A program made the translations under genes and the position numbers. A stretch of DNA of 25,791 nt. Origin: a virus. Shown piece after piece: positions 13,799-21,207 of the stretch. Numbering within the stretch: the first letter of the stretch is position 1; each line of letters starts with the position of its first letter. Location of the stretch: the IMG/VR virus record IMGVR_UViG_3300042384_001106, positions 1-25,791 of that record, one strand, 5' to 3'. A model generated the notes under the pieces. That model was not told where the DNA came from and searched no databases. It worked only from the letters and a program-made list of their open reading frames with translations.

Positions 13799-15068
13799 AA
13801 AATGTTGTAAACGTCTCTTGTTCAGGAGTTCCTAATGACGTATTATCAGTTGGTTTAGTATCTACTGGTGTACCACTTGACGTTTGATTTGTGGAACTTG
13901 GTGTCGGTGTTGTTACAGTTGCTTTACCTAACGCATTTATAATCGCTTGAGCCGTTTTTGGTCCCATTTTACCATCAACAGTTAAACCTGCACTAAATTT
14001 AGTATTTAATAATTCTTGTAATTTTTTTGTTGGTGTCTTTTCTGGTTGTTCTGTTGGTGTTGTCGTTTGTTCATTTAAAACAATACCCATCATTTCTTTA
14101 ATTCTATTGATTTCTTCACTAACCATCTTCTTTTTATAATCAAACGCAAATGGTTTTGCGTCCAAACTACCACCAAGTGCCTTTTTTAGTGCTTGATTAT
14201 CTGATGTGTTACTAGGTGTTGGAACTTGTTGTTCTGACGGATTTAACTTATCATATATTGTTTGAATTTCAGTATCGGTAAGTTTACCAGTTTCTGTAAC
14301 ACCAATTGTTTTTTGTATTTGTTTAATTAATGTTGGTGTTTGAGATTGTGTAGTTGGTGCACCACCACTACCTGGTGTACGTTCTGGTGTTGTTTGTTTT
14401 TTAGACCATATTATTTTATTACCATCACAATGATAATCACCCCCTTTATTGGTTTTATCGTTGTAATAACGACCATTGTTAAAAAATTTGATCTCGTTTG
14501 GAAAAGTACCAAAACTAATATATTGACTACCGTCTTTTATAGGGTTTACACCTGACGTTTCTTGATCAAAAACTTTACCTTTCCCGTCTTTTAATAATTT
14601 TGTAACACAAGGGTAATCATTTAATTTTTGATCATTTACTTTATTACCACCACCACCAATTGATTTAGTTTGTTTAGCAACAGCACAGAATTTCTTAAAA
14701 TCTGGTCTTATATTATCATAGTTTTTATTATAATAAGTATTTTGTTTTCCAGGTATATAAAATTTACCAGCTTTACAATTATAATGTACTGTTCCTTCTA
14801 TCGTACCTGTTGTTGGATTACCATTATCTGATTTAACCATTTGGTATTTTGTATTAGAAACTAAAATTCTATTTTTTCCTACTTTGAACAAAGCCCCCTT
14901 GAACAACTTCAATTCATCCTGACCAGCAGCTTGGGCTGACTTTAAGGTTATTGTTTCGGATAATTTAAATTGTGATTCAGAACTAACCTGTTCCATAAGG
15001 TTTTTAGTCAAACCTTTTCTTGTATTAGTACGTTGACCTTCACTTAATAATAATTTCTTTAAGTCCAT
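13797..15068 (-). CDS. Large tagged protein with two peptidoglycan-binding-like modules and an internal leader-like segment
   Basis: 423 residues. The N-terminal MDLKKLLLSEGQRTNTRKGL and NLMEQ (23-27) hold [IL]-x-E sites. Residues 151-225 form a Cys-containing beta domain (DYPCVTKLL, GTFPNEIKFFNNGRYYNDKT, GGDYHCDGNKIIW). A first PG_binding-like module spans about 246-275 (LIKQIQKTIGVTETGKLTDTE). Residues 319-334 (EINRIKEMMGIVLNE-Q) look like another leader with its cut site, placed inside the protein. A second module at 344-381 (KKLQELLNTKFSAGLTVDGK, then MGPKTAQAIINALG) is a good PG_binding_1 match. Linkers are rich in T, P and Q. Cell-wall contact during entry or virion assembly is inferred; no lytic catalytic motif is seen. 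Confidence 0.87.
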   Translation of the reverse strand: MDLKKLLLSEGQRTNTRKGLTKNLMEQVSSESQFKLSETITLKSAQAAGQDELKLFKGALFKVGKNRILVSNTKYQMVKSDNGNPTTGTIEGTVHYNCKAGKFYIPGKQNTYYNKNYDNIRPDFKKFCAVAKQTKSIGGGGNKVNDQKLNDYPCVTKLLKDGKGKVFDQETSGVNPIKDGSQYISFGTFPNEIKFFNNGRYYNDKTNKGGDYHCDGNKIIWSKKQTTPERTPGSGGAPTTQSQTPTLIKQIQKTIGVTETGKLTDTEIQTIYDKLNPSEQQVPTPSNTSDNQALKKALGGSLDAKPFAFDYKKKMVSEEINRIKEMMGIVLNEQTTTPTEQPEKTPTKKLQELLNTKFSAGLTVDGKMGPKTAQAIINALGKATVTTPTPSSTNQTSSGTPVDTKPTDNTSLGTPEQETFTTF

Positions 15069-15082
15069 AATATTCTTTTTTT

Positions 15083-15089
15083 ATAAATA
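15083..15089 (-). promoter_or_regulatory. TATTTAT box for the gene starting at 15068
   Basis: GGTATATTTATAAAAAAAG on the minus strand, 14 bases before the ATG. Confidence 0.55.
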
Positions 15090-15109
15090 TACCCTAATTC
15101 AAAAAAAAC

Positions 15110-15652
15110 TTAGTTAAAACTACCCTTGGGTTCATCTTTACCAAAATCAATTCTAGATTTAAATCGTTTTTGATAATTTGTTAACTCAATAGCATATTCT
15201 TTGGTTTTTATTGTCACAATATCTGTTAGCTCAACCAGTTTAGTTAGTAACATATCTTTAGTTACTAATTCTTCACCCATATCCATAAACGTAATTAGTT
15301 TTTCCTGATAAGATTCTAGTGCTCTACCCAATAGTTTTCCCTTTCTAACAACATCTCTATCAGTGAAATCTTTAAAGACAACACCCATAACACTATTAAT
15401 GTCTGTTATAATGCCAATTGCTTTATATAATAGACCTACAATTGTATTATATTCAAGTGATTCAGAATCAATGATATTCATAATTGATCTGAAGACACTT
15501 AATAAATCAGACAAAGTCGTTATTAACACTCTCAATGATATTCTTCCGTGGTGATTCATTACCTGGAAATCATCATAACCAGCGGCCTGCTCAATAATTT
15601 TTGTTATTACAGTTTTTAATTCAGATTCTGTTAATTTAATAGTTTTTTTCAT
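15110..15652 (-). CDS. Leader-tagged helical hypothetical protein
   Basis: 180 residues. Class-A leader MKKTIKLTESELKTVITKII followed by E-Q (cut predicted after residue 21). The body appears all-helical: ISLRVLITTLSDLLSVFRSI (33-52), a VGLLYKAIGIITDINSVMGVVF stretch, LGRALESYQEKLITFMDMGE and a C-terminal helix with many K, E and T. Moderately hydrophobic helices may form a bundle. No known family. It is last in a three-gene unit with 15659-16084 and 16084-16377, 6 bases after the previous stop. Confidence 0.85.
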   Translation of the reverse strand: MKKTIKLTESELKTVITKIIEQAAGYDDFQVMNHHGRISLRVLITTLSDLLSVFRSIMNIIDSESLEYNTIVGLLYKAIGIITDINSVMGVVFKDFTDRDVVRKGKLLGRALESYQEKLITFMDMGEELVTKDMLLTKLVELTDIVTIKTKEYAIELTNYQKRFKSRIDFGKDEPKGSFN

Positions 15653-15658
15653 ATCTTA

Positions 15659-16084
15659 TTATGTTATTTGTGCTGTTTTAACACCAGTTAATCCGTAAGT
15701 GGTTGATAACCATTTTTGCGTCAAGTCTTCAGTTTCAATGTAAGTTAATTTAAATTCGTCCTCCAAGATTGACCAGATTTTAATATAATCAATATACGCG
15801 ATATTTTTTGACACTGAGTAAAAGATAAATTTTTCATCTTTCTTATTTGAAAATAAAACCCAATCTGAACTCTCTTTACTTTGAACGGACTTTAAATCGT
15901 TATATATATTTAAAAACTCCATCGGATCATTGTTAAATGCTAACTCCTTTAATTTATCGGCTGATCTAGTGATAATAATACCCGTATCAAACCCATACTC
16001 TTTAACCACGTTAAGTAGTTTTTTCTTTAAAGAAATATTTTCTTTAATTATATTATACTGGTTTTCAGTTATTATTATTTTCAT
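15659..16084 (-). CDS. Leader-tagged member of a three-copy paralog family
   Basis: 141 residues from the ATG at 16084, chosen because it shares a base with the upstream stop (TAATG) and begins the leader exactly; an in-frame ATG at 16090 would add two residues. The class-B leader MKIIITENQYNIIKE-N is followed by KKLLNVVKEYGFDTGIIITR and LKELAFNNDPMEFLNIY. The pattern LL-x3-[KD]-x-x-G-F-D-x-[AG]-[IV]-x5-S-x3-L resembles the proteins at 20737-21207 and 25338-25736, so the three look paralogous. The second half (WVLFSNKKDEKFIFYSVSKN, YIDYIKIWSILEDEFKLTYIET) is specific to this copy. Function unknown. Confidence 0.85.
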   Translation of the reverse strand: MKIIITENQYNIIKENISLKKKLLNVVKEYGFDTGIIITRSADKLKELAFNNDPMEFLNIYNDLKSVQSKESSDWVLFSNKKDEKFIFYSVSKNIAYIDYIKIWSILEDEFKLTYIETEDLTQKWLSTTYGLTGVKTAQIT

Positions 16085-16377
16085 TAACACTCATCATTAT
16101 TTTCATCCCAAAGTGTAACCAATTCATCAAAGTATTCGGCATACATCATCTCGGTTATATAATCACGTAGATAGTCTTCAGTTTCGTCATTAAAAGTATC
16201 ATCAGTTCTTTCGTAACCTTCATCACCATAAAAAAAACTAATACCCTCACCAATACAAAAGTCAGCATACTCATCACCATCCTCAAAATTACAAGGATCC
16301 TGAATTTCCATCTGAAATTCAATTGTGTCTCTAACCTCGTGAATACGTCTTAATCGTTTTAATTCTTCTTTAGTCAT
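16084..16377 (-). CDS. Acidic hypothetical protein
   Basis: 97 residues. The first 15 residues are basic and helical (MTKEELKRLRRIHEVRD). The rest is acidic (DPCNFEDGDEYADFCIGEG, DEGYERTDDTFNDETEDY, VTLWDENNDEC) with Cys at 29, 41 and 97. No leader tag. It is first in a three-gene unit and coupled to 15659-16084 by TAATG. Family not recognised. Confidence 0.75.
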   Translation of the reverse strand: MTKEELKRLRRIHEVRDTIEFQMEIQDPCNFEDGDEYADFCIGEGISFFYGDEGYERTDDTFNDETEDYLRDYITEMMYAEYFDELVTLWDENNDEC

Positions 16378-16382
16378 ATCCT

Positions 16383-16389
16383 ATAAATA
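16383..16389 (-). promoter_or_regulatory. TATTTAT box for the gene starting at 16377
   Basis: AATATATTTATAGGATATG on the minus strand; 5 bases to the ATG. It is divergent from the plus-strand box at 16414. Confidence 0.6.
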
Positions 16390-16413
16390 TATTTACATAA
16401 CATAATTTATTGA

Positions 16414-16420
16414 TATTTAT
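16414..16420 (+). promoter_or_regulatory. TATTTAT box for the gene at 16438
   Basis: TGATATTTATTTATAAAG, 17 bases before the ATG. Confidence 0.55.
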
Positions 16421-16437
16421 TTATAAAGAAATAAAAA

Positions 16438-17202
16438 ATGAAAAAATACCTTATTACTGAAGATCAAATGACACGAATAATGTTAAAAGAATCTACAAAC
16501 ATAAAAAAAGGGTTAGCACTAAAGGTTCAAGATGAGAATGGTGAATTTTATAAATCAATAATTAAAGAGTTTAAATCTGAAGACGACTTTAATAACTGGA
16601 AAGATAATTTAAAATCAAATGTGGTATTAATTGGTGATATGGATATTGATGATGACGTTTCAGAAACCATTAACGAATCTACTTACGACAAAATGCCGAA
16701 GGAAAAAAAGGATATTGGGTTTTATATGTTATTTAAAACATTAAAAGGTCGTTATCCGTTTATTATTGATATTATACCAAAACTTGAGTCATTAAAAAAA
16801 TATGGTACTTTATTAAGTTTTGATATTGTTTTTGATTTATATAAATTTTATAAATTTACAAACACACATTATGATAGTGATTATCAACATAAAGACCATC
16901 TATTAGATTTGTTGAATGATAAAAATCATTATTTATTTACATATACCGATTCAGTTTTTTATGATGAAATAAATAAACTTGACTATGATTTGAGAGATTT
17001 TATGGATAGATATTATAAAACAATTAACCCTAATATGCGTTACTCAAAATTTGATCTTTGGGATGAAGAAGATTTTAGAGAAAGTAGTAATTTTGAATTT
17101 TACTTAAAATGGGCTGAAGATAAAGATTCACCAACACTTGGTATTTCCAAATGGATTCCAGTTGTTGATCTTGATAAGATAAAAGAACTTAATATTAATT
17201 AA
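16438..17202 (+). CDS. Leader-tagged hypothetical protein
   Basis: 254 residues. The leader MKKYLITEDQMTRIMLKE-S is intermediate between the two classes (MKK-Y start and the ITEDQ core), with a cut predicted after residue 18. Residues 21-64 look like a small domain (GLALKVQDENGEFYKSIIKE...NVVLIGDMDIDD). TINE-S (about 73-77) is a second [IL]-x-E site. The remaining 170 residues are rich in D, Y, F and K (DIVFDLYKFYKFTNTHYDSD, FMDRYYKTINPNMRYSKFD), with no membrane segment. Family not recognised. The stop overlaps the convergent gene at 17199 by 4 bases. Confidence 0.85.
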   Translation: MKKYLITEDQMTRIMLKESTNIKKGLALKVQDENGEFYKSIIKEFKSEDDFNNWKDNLKSNVVLIGDMDIDDDVSETINESTYDKMPKEKKDIGFYMLFKTLKGRYPFIIDIIPKLESLKKYGTLLSFDIVFDLYKFYKFTNTHYDSDYQHKDHLLDLLNDKNHYLFTYTDSVFYDEINKLDYDLRDFMDRYYKTINPNMRYSKFDLWDEEDFRESSNFEFYLKWAEDKDSPTLGISKWIPVVDLDKIKELNIN

Positions 17203-17498
17203 TTATCAGATTGGAATTTTGTTTTTTTAAACGTTGAATTAAGTTCATCATAAAATTCATTCCTAATATAATTTGCGATTTGATTTCTAAGCATAACATA
17301 ATTACCAGGTAAATTTGAATTATCTGGAAATTCAATGGACACAATTTTACTTGCAACAATGTTTGACATAATATACCTAAAATCAGTCATAGCGTCTCTA
17401 TCACCCAAATTAAACGACGAGACAAGTCCATTATCAGATAATAAAAAAATGAGTTCATCTTTAATTTGTCTATGTCGTCTAATAAGTTCTTTTGCCAT
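17199..17498 (-). CDS. Hypothetical protein
   Basis: 99 residues from the ATG at 17498. The ATG at 17504 lies within the TATTTAT box, so the later start is preferred. The N-terminus MAKELIRRHRQIKDELIFLL is a basic amphipathic helix. The rest (NIVASKIVSIEFPDNSNLPG, NQIANYIRNEFYDELN) is mixed. No leader tag, signal or membrane segment. Family not recognised. Confidence 0.75.
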   Translation of the reverse strand: MAKELIRRHRQIKDELIFLLSDNGLVSSFNLGDRDAMTDFRYIMSNIVASKIVSIEFPDNSNLPGNYVMLRNQIANYIRNEFYDELNSTFKKTKFQSDN

Positions 17499-17502
17499 AA
17501 AC

Positions 17503-17509
17503 ATAAATA
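17503..17509 (-). promoter_or_regulatory. TATTTAT box that decides the start at 17498
   Basis: ACTATTTATGTTTATGG on the minus strand; 4 bases to the ATG at 17498. The box itself contains the ATG of the longer reading. Confidence 0.55.
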
Positions 17510-17520
17510 GTTATTAAACA

Positions 17521-17547
17521 AAAAAACTCACAAATTAATTGTGAGTT
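17521..17547 (-). terminator. Intrinsic terminator after the 59-residue gene
   Basis: AACTCACAA (17525-17533) and TTGTGAGTT (17539-17547) form a 9-bp stem with a 5-base loop. On the minus strand it is followed by a T-run, so it ends the gene at 17554-17733. Confidence 0.8.
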
Positions 17548-17553
17548 CTTTAA

Positions 17554-17733
17554 TTATAAACGTGATGCTTCTTCCATTATGGTTCTTAGTTTATTTTCCA
17601 ATAAACTAATTTCTCTGAGTTGTACATTGTTTAACTCTAATGATTCACCTTTAATTGATGAAATTTGGTTTTGTATTTTTGTATAAACATACATAAGTTG
17701 ATTATACTTTTGTGCTTTTTCTTGATTATCCAT
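17554..17733 (-). CDS. 59-residue coiled-coil protein
   Basis: ATG at 17731-17733, stop TAA at 17554-17556. The product begins MDNQEKAQKYNQLMYVYTKI and continues with QNQISSIKGESLELNNVQLR and EISLLENKLRTIMEEASRL. It has heptad-like hydrophobic spacing through most of its length, so a coiled coil is likely. No leader tag. The open frame fills the gap between its neighbours and is followed at once by a terminator at 17521, which supports a real gene. Such small coiled coils can be chaperones or assembly factors; nothing identifies it further. Confidence 0.75.
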   Translation of the reverse strand: MDNQEKAQKYNQLMYVYTKIQNQISSIKGESLELNNVQLREISLLENKLRTIMEEASRL

Positions 17734-17773
17734 AATTTATATATAAACATATTATAAAAAAAGGAAATGGTAA

Positions 17774-18004
17774 TTAATCTAAAACCTTACCACCATATTT
17801 TTGTATTATGAATTTAATTATATCTGTAACATCACTGACGGTTTCATCTTCAGTTTTTAACCCTAAATTTTTTAATAAAAAAACGGCCTCATGTCTTAAC
17901 GATTTTTGAGTGTGTGCCATCATTTCTGTTGTTTCAGATTCGGTTATAATTTTGTTAACAATTCTTGTTACATCAGACTCTGTTAGTTTTATTATTCTTT
18001 TCAT
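17774..18004 (-). CDS. Short leader-tagged protein
   Basis: 76 residues from the ATG at 18004. A longer reading from 18058 would translate a non-coding repeat shared with the region upstream of 20238, so it is rejected. Class-A leader MKRIIKLTESDVTRIVNKII followed by TE-S (cut predicted after residue 22). The mature part would be only 54 residues: AHTQKSLRHEAVFLLKNLGL and a C-terminal helix DVTDIIKFIIQKYGGKVLD. No family recognised. Confidence 0.85.
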   Translation of the reverse strand: MKRIIKLTESDVTRIVNKIITESETTEMMAHTQKSLRHEAVFLLKNLGLKTEDETVSDVTDIIKFIIQKYGGKVLD

Positions 18005-18011
18005 ATTGATG

Positions 18012-18076
18012 TTTATATATAAATATATATAACATATTTTTTTTGTTAAAACGTCCAATCAGAAAGGAAGAATTTT
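18012..18076 (-). repeat. Upstream repeat, copy A
   Basis: About 65 bases nearly identical to 20245-20307, with one 2-base length difference. It contains the TATTTAT box at 18019 and the 18-base core CCAATCAGAAAGGAAGAA at 18055-18072. It ends at the stop of the gene upstream. It makes two unrelated reading frames appear to share the N-terminus MDVLTKKICYI. Confidence 0.85.
18019..18025 (-). promoter_or_regulatory. TATTTAT box for the gene starting at 18004
   Basis: ATATATATTTATATATAAAC on the minus strand, 14 bases before the ATG, inside repeat copy A. Confidence 0.55.
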
Positions 18077-18078
18077 TT

Positions 18079-18393
18079 TCATAGTTTTAAATTATTTTTA
18101 CGGTTCATATCCAAAATATAAACCATTAAGTTCTTAACCAAAGTGTCTGGATCAAGATTCTTATATAAATCTGGGTAACGGTCTTGTAGAAGTTTATTCT
18201 CTTCATATTCTCTACAACTTAATAGAATATCTGATAACATTGATTTTAACATATGTTCTTTGTTATAATCATCATCAACTTTATTTTCCATAACTTGACC
18301 TTCAAGATCCTGGGTGTATTCAATTAATTGTTTTACTTCAGGTTCATCAAGTAGTCCGGGGTTTCTACGAAATAATTGGTTTATATTTTTCAT
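18079..18393 (-). CDS. Hypothetical helical protein
   Basis: 104 residues, charged and helical throughout (MKNINQLFRRNPGLLDEPEV, QLIEYTQDLEGQVMENK, MLSDILLSCREYEENKLLQD, TLVKNLMVYILDMNRKNN). No leader tag, signal or membrane segment. One Cys. Family not recognised. It is a single-gene unit with its own TATTTAT box 4 bases from the ATG, which also supports the start. Confidence 0.8.
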   Translation of the reverse strand: MKNINQLFRRNPGLLDEPEVKQLIEYTQDLEGQVMENKVDDDYNKEHMLKSMLSDILLSCREYEENKLLQDRYPDLYKNLDPDTLVKNLMVYILDMNRKNNLKL

Positions 18394-18397
18394 TGTA

Positions 18398-18404
18398 ATA
18401 AATA
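18398..18404 (-). promoter_or_regulatory. TATTTAT box for the gene starting at 18393
   Basis: CATATATTTATTACAATG on the minus strand; 4 bases to the ATG. Confidence 0.6.
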
Positions 18405-18422
18405 TATGAAAAAATTACAAAA

Positions 18423-18451
18423 TAAAAAACCCCACTTGATGAGGTGTGGTT
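18423..18451 (-). terminator. Intrinsic terminator after the gene at 18457-20238
   Basis: AACCCCAC (18428-18435) pairs with GTGTGGTT (18444-18451) with one mismatch. On the minus strand the stem is followed by TTTTTTATTTT. Confidence 0.7.
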
Positions 18452-18456
18452 GGTAT

Positions 18457-20238
18457 TTACATTTTGTTTAAATTATTTTGTAAATCGGGTTCAAGGTTTT
18501 TACCCTTTAATTTTTCCGCCAATTTTTTAGTTGTTAATCTATCCATTTTTCCTACGGATGTTGTTAAACCATTATCCTTTTGGAATTTCTCTAAAGCAGT
18601 TTTTGTTTCTGGACCAAATTTACCATCAGCACCTGCATTAGGTAATTGATATCCTAATGCTAGTAATGCGTTTTGGATATTTTGGACGTTTGTATTTACT
18701 GTGTAATCACTTTCACCTTCATACTCCGCAACTTCACCTTGTAAAAAAGTTTCTGTTTCTGATGATGTTTGTTTGGGATCTAAATCTGGAATAGAATCTA
18801 ACTTATTATAATCAATATTTGATCCGTCAGCTAATAACATATCACTAAATCTTTTAACAAACAACGGAACTGTTACTCCCCACCCTCTTCTCAACCAAGG
18901 TGCACCCACAGCCTTATTAATGAAGGTTTCAACAGGAACCATTGTTGTGAATTTCCTACCGTTTTTCTCAAATAATATCTTAACGCCACTGTCCGTTATT
19001 TCCGAAATTGTTCCCTTTAAAGGACCTTTAGGACCCATATATTTATACGTATAACCTTTAGCAAAGCCCGCTTTTCTTAAAACTTTTGCTCCTTGTGAAA
19101 TTTTTGGTATTCTACTAAAAAAGTTTTTTGCTGCTTGTATCGCAACAGGAGTAATGGTATTTTTACCAACTTGTTTACCAACTTGTTTACCTAACCCACT
19201 CAGTCCCTCACGGTTCAAAACCGATATTAAATCTTTAACATACTTTGAGTCTATATCTGTCATTTGTATTGCTTTTTTTCCATTATATCCTTTTATTGGA
19301 ATCCAGCCTTTACTACTATTATAAAATATCATTCTCACATTATTAGGTAATACCGCCGAAAACGCTTCTTGACCTTGACTGTGTGTTGTTTTATTAACAA
19401 CTTTTATTCCATCTTTGGTAAAGTTAACATTTTTTAATGTTGCGTTTATTGTTTCAGGAGTTTCCTTGAAACCATATTTACCAAGAGTTCTATCAATATC
19501 AAACATTTTTTTAAATTGATCGGAACTAACATTTACTGAATTTTCAACACCCTTCTTACCGGTTTTACCTGTAATTGTTGATAATATTTGTTTAATCCTT
19601 GATGTAAACTTATCAATAAATCCAGTAATTTTACCTCTAAATCTACCGAGAATCTTTTTTGCCAAAGTTGATTGTAATGCAGATTTTATTTTACTTGGTA
19701 ATTTAAGTAATATTGTATCCAAAATTCCACCAACAATTTTTAAACCCTTAACAACAATTTTTGACGCCAAACCAACACCAGTCTTAACTGCTCGTTTAAG
19801 TGGTATTGCAATTGCTTGTAATGGTCCAGGCAATATAACAAAAGCGAATGTTATTGCCGCCATAATATATAGTGAATCTCTTTCTTTTTCAGATTTAAAT
19901 TGTGCTTCAATAATATAACTAAGTGCATTTAAAACATCAATAACAGCACCAGAACCTGGGATTACAAAATCCATACCAGCAGATAAAAGATCCGCACCAG
20001 TATGTAATATATCACTCAAACTCCAATTTTCATTAATTAAGACTTCGTTCCCATTTATTGTTGAGTATGCTTTACCTTCATAAACAACATGTTTACCATC
20101 AGATGTGAATTTGCAAGTCATTAATTTTTCATATGGTGATTGTAAATCACCTATTTCAGTAATAAATTTATGTTCAGTGATAATTTTATTTATCGTTGAT
20201 ACCAAATCCAATTCTGTTAATCTAATTATTTTTTTCAT
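18457..20238 (-). CDS. Large leader-tagged protein with membrane region and C-terminal peptidoglycan-binding domain
   Basis: 593 residues from the ATG at 20238; a longer reading from 20289 only translates repeat copy B. The leader MKKIIRLTELDLVSTINKII is followed by TE-H (cut predicted after residue 22). A beta-like segment (41-68) leads to hydrophobic segments at about 89-111 (DFVIPGSGAVIDVLNALSYI) and 122-146 (SLYIMAAITFAFVILPGPLQ), then Lys-rich amphipathic helices (150-240). The middle (270-470) is mixed. An acidic linker rich in E and S precedes a clear PG_binding_1 module at about 520-578 (IQNALLALGYQLPNAGADGK, FGPETKTALEKFQKDNG). Membrane insertion plus wall binding suggests a role in DNA delivery or envelope passage. 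No lytic motif is visible. Confidence 0.88.
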   Translation of the reverse strand: MKKIIRLTELDLVSTINKIITEHKFITEIGDLQSPYEKLMTCKFTSDGKHVVYEGKAYSTINGNEVLINENWSLSDILHTGADLLSAGMDFVIPGSGAVIDVLNALSYIIEAQFKSEKERDSLYIMAAITFAFVILPGPLQAIAIPLKRAVKTGVGLASKIVVKGLKIVGGILDTILLKLPSKIKSALQSTLAKKILGRFRGKITGFIDKFTSRIKQILSTITGKTGKKGVENSVNVSSDQFKKMFDIDRTLGKYGFKETPETINATLKNVNFTKDGIKVVNKTTHSQGQEAFSAVLPNNVRMIFYNSSKGWIPIKGYNGKKAIQMTDIDSKYVKDLISVLNREGLSGLGKQVGKQVGKNTITPVAIQAAKNFFSRIPKISQGAKVLRKAGFAKGYTYKYMGPKGPLKGTISEITDSGVKILFEKNGRKFTTMVPVETFINKAVGAPWLRRGWGVTVPLFVKRFSDMLLADGSNIDYNKLDSIPDLDPKQTSSETETFLQGEVAEYEGESDYTVNTNVQNIQNALLALGYQLPNAGADGKFGPETKTALEKFQKDNGLTTSVGKMDRLTTKKLAEKLKGKNLEPDLQNNLNKM

Positions 20239-20244
20239 ACTGGT

Positions 20245-20307
20245 TTTATATATAAATATATAACATATTTTTTTTGTTAAAACGTCCAATCAGAAAGGAA
20301 GAATTTT
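20245..20307 (-). repeat. Upstream repeat, copy B
   Basis: The partner of 18012-18076. The 18-base core is at 20286-20303, the T-run at 20268-20275 and the TATTTAT box at 20252. It spans the whole gap between the gene start at 20238 and the stop at 20306. Confidence 0.85.
20252..20258 (-). promoter_or_regulatory. TATTTAT box for the gene starting at 20238
   Basis: TTATATATTTATATATAAAA on the minus strand, 13 bases before the ATG, inside repeat copy B. Confidence 0.55.
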
Positions 20308-20671
20308 ATAAAAATAGACTTTTCTTTTTTTCCCAAGCCCTATGTATCCAATCATTATATCTTTTTTCAAGAAATGGTTTTATTTGCCAATATACACCCA
20401 TAACTTTATCTCGGCTGGTCTCAATGTATTCATCATCCTCATCAACATCAATCTCATCACTTTTAATATTCATAATAAATTCATATAGAAGGTTATTGAT
20501 GACATGTTCTAAGAAGTCTTCAAATTTATTCATAGGCCGGGTATTTGCAATATAATAGACCAACTCACCATCCAAAAATTCTAGGTCACTCCGAGTTATC
20601 CTTCTTTTAAGAGAAAGTGGAAGTTCACCAAATAATCTTTCATATTGAGATTCTGATATAATAAATTTCAT
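20306..20671 (-). CDS. Leader-tagged hypothetical protein
   Basis: 121 residues. The class-B leader MKFIISESQYERLFGELPLS lacks a perfect [IL]-x-E site at the usual place (LFGE instead), so it is the least regular member. The body is charged and helical: SLKRRITRSDLEFLDGELVY, DFLEHVINNLLYEFIMNIKS, an acidic DEIDVDEDDEYIE stretch, and a basic aromatic C-terminus (FLEKRYNDWIHRAWEKKKSL). Family not recognised. A TATTTAT box stands 5 bases before the ATG. Confidence 0.83.
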   Translation of the reverse strand: MKFIISESQYERLFGELPLSLKRRITRSDLEFLDGELVYYIANTRPMNKFEDFLEHVINNLLYEFIMNIKSDEIDVDEDDEYIETSRDKVMGVYWQIKPFLEKRYNDWIHRAWEKKKSLFL

Positions 20672-20676
20672 ATTAA

Positions 20677-20683
20677 ATAAATA
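20677..20683 (-). promoter_or_regulatory. TATTTAT box for the gene starting at 20671
   Basis: CATATATTTATTTAATATG on the minus strand; 5 bases to the ATG. Confidence 0.6.
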
Positions 20684-20694
20684 TATGGGAAAAC

Positions 20695-20728
20695 AAAAAA
20701 CCCCAAGTTCTTATTAGGAATGGGGTTT
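20695..20728 (-). terminator. Intrinsic terminator after the gene at 20737-21207
   Basis: AAACCCCA (20698-20705) pairs with TGGGGTTT (20721-20728). Read on the minus strand it is followed by a T-run. The loop contains TTCTTATTAGGA, nearly the same as in the terminator at 22688. Confidence 0.8.
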
Positions 20729-20736
20729 AAAAAAAT

Positions 20737-21207
20737 TTAATATTGTTCATCAATTTTATCGTCAAATATGGTTATAACATCTTTAATTTTCAGTTTGGTT
20801 AACCCAACTCTGTCAAGGGTTCGTTCCATTGGTGAAAACCCAAATGCTGTTGTGAAATATTCGGTATCATCTTGGTTTTGGTATAAGACACTATCATCAC
20901 CAATAGTGAGTAGATACATTGGACCAAACCTATTGAGAAACCTAAGTAATTTATTACGGTCAACACCACCAAATCTAGTGAAAGTATCCGGAACATCATA
21001 AGTTGATGTTACCAGTTTAATTTCATTTGGATCAAATTTACGGTCAATTAAAACGGTTTCAAAATTATCTTTACCAATCACTTTAACCAAGTTTTTAACC
21101 GACCCAACGGTGGATACCGCAACATCAAAACCGTGAAGGTCAATCATATATAATAATTTATCAACCAAGGTTTCCTTTTGTTCTTCTGTAATAATAATTT
21201 TTTTCAT
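20737..21207 (-). CDS. Leader-tagged member of the three-copy paralog family
   Basis: 156 residues. The leader MKKIIITEEQKETLVDK is class B with an extra K. The conserved core LLYMIDLHGFDVAVSTVGSV and KNLVKVIGKDNFETV matches residues 17-52 of the protein at 25338-25736 closely (LMKLINRSEFSVGVKAVGGL, KNLIKILYDGDYNSFV) and the protein at 15659-16084 more loosely. The second half (RFGGVDRNKLLRFLNRFGPM, DTEYFTTAFGFSPMERTLDR) is specific. Function unknown. Its ATG overlaps the upstream stop (ATGA), so it is coupled to 21204-21395 and has no box of its own. Confidence 0.85.
   Translation of the reverse strand: MKKIIITEEQKETLVDKLLYMIDLHGFDVAVSTVGSVKNLVKVIGKDNFETVLIDRKFDPNEIKLVTSTYDVPDTFTRFGGVDRNKLLRFLNRFGPMYLLTIGDDSVLYQNQDDTEYFTTAFGFSPMERTLDRVGLTKLKIKDVITIFDDKIDEQY

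Noticed and set aside
18004-20289. Two genes seemingly sharing the N-terminus MDVLTKKICYI (starts at 18058 and 20289)
   Set aside because: The shared residues come from translating the non-coding upstream repeat. The true leaders start at 18004 and 20238, after the TATTTAT boxes.
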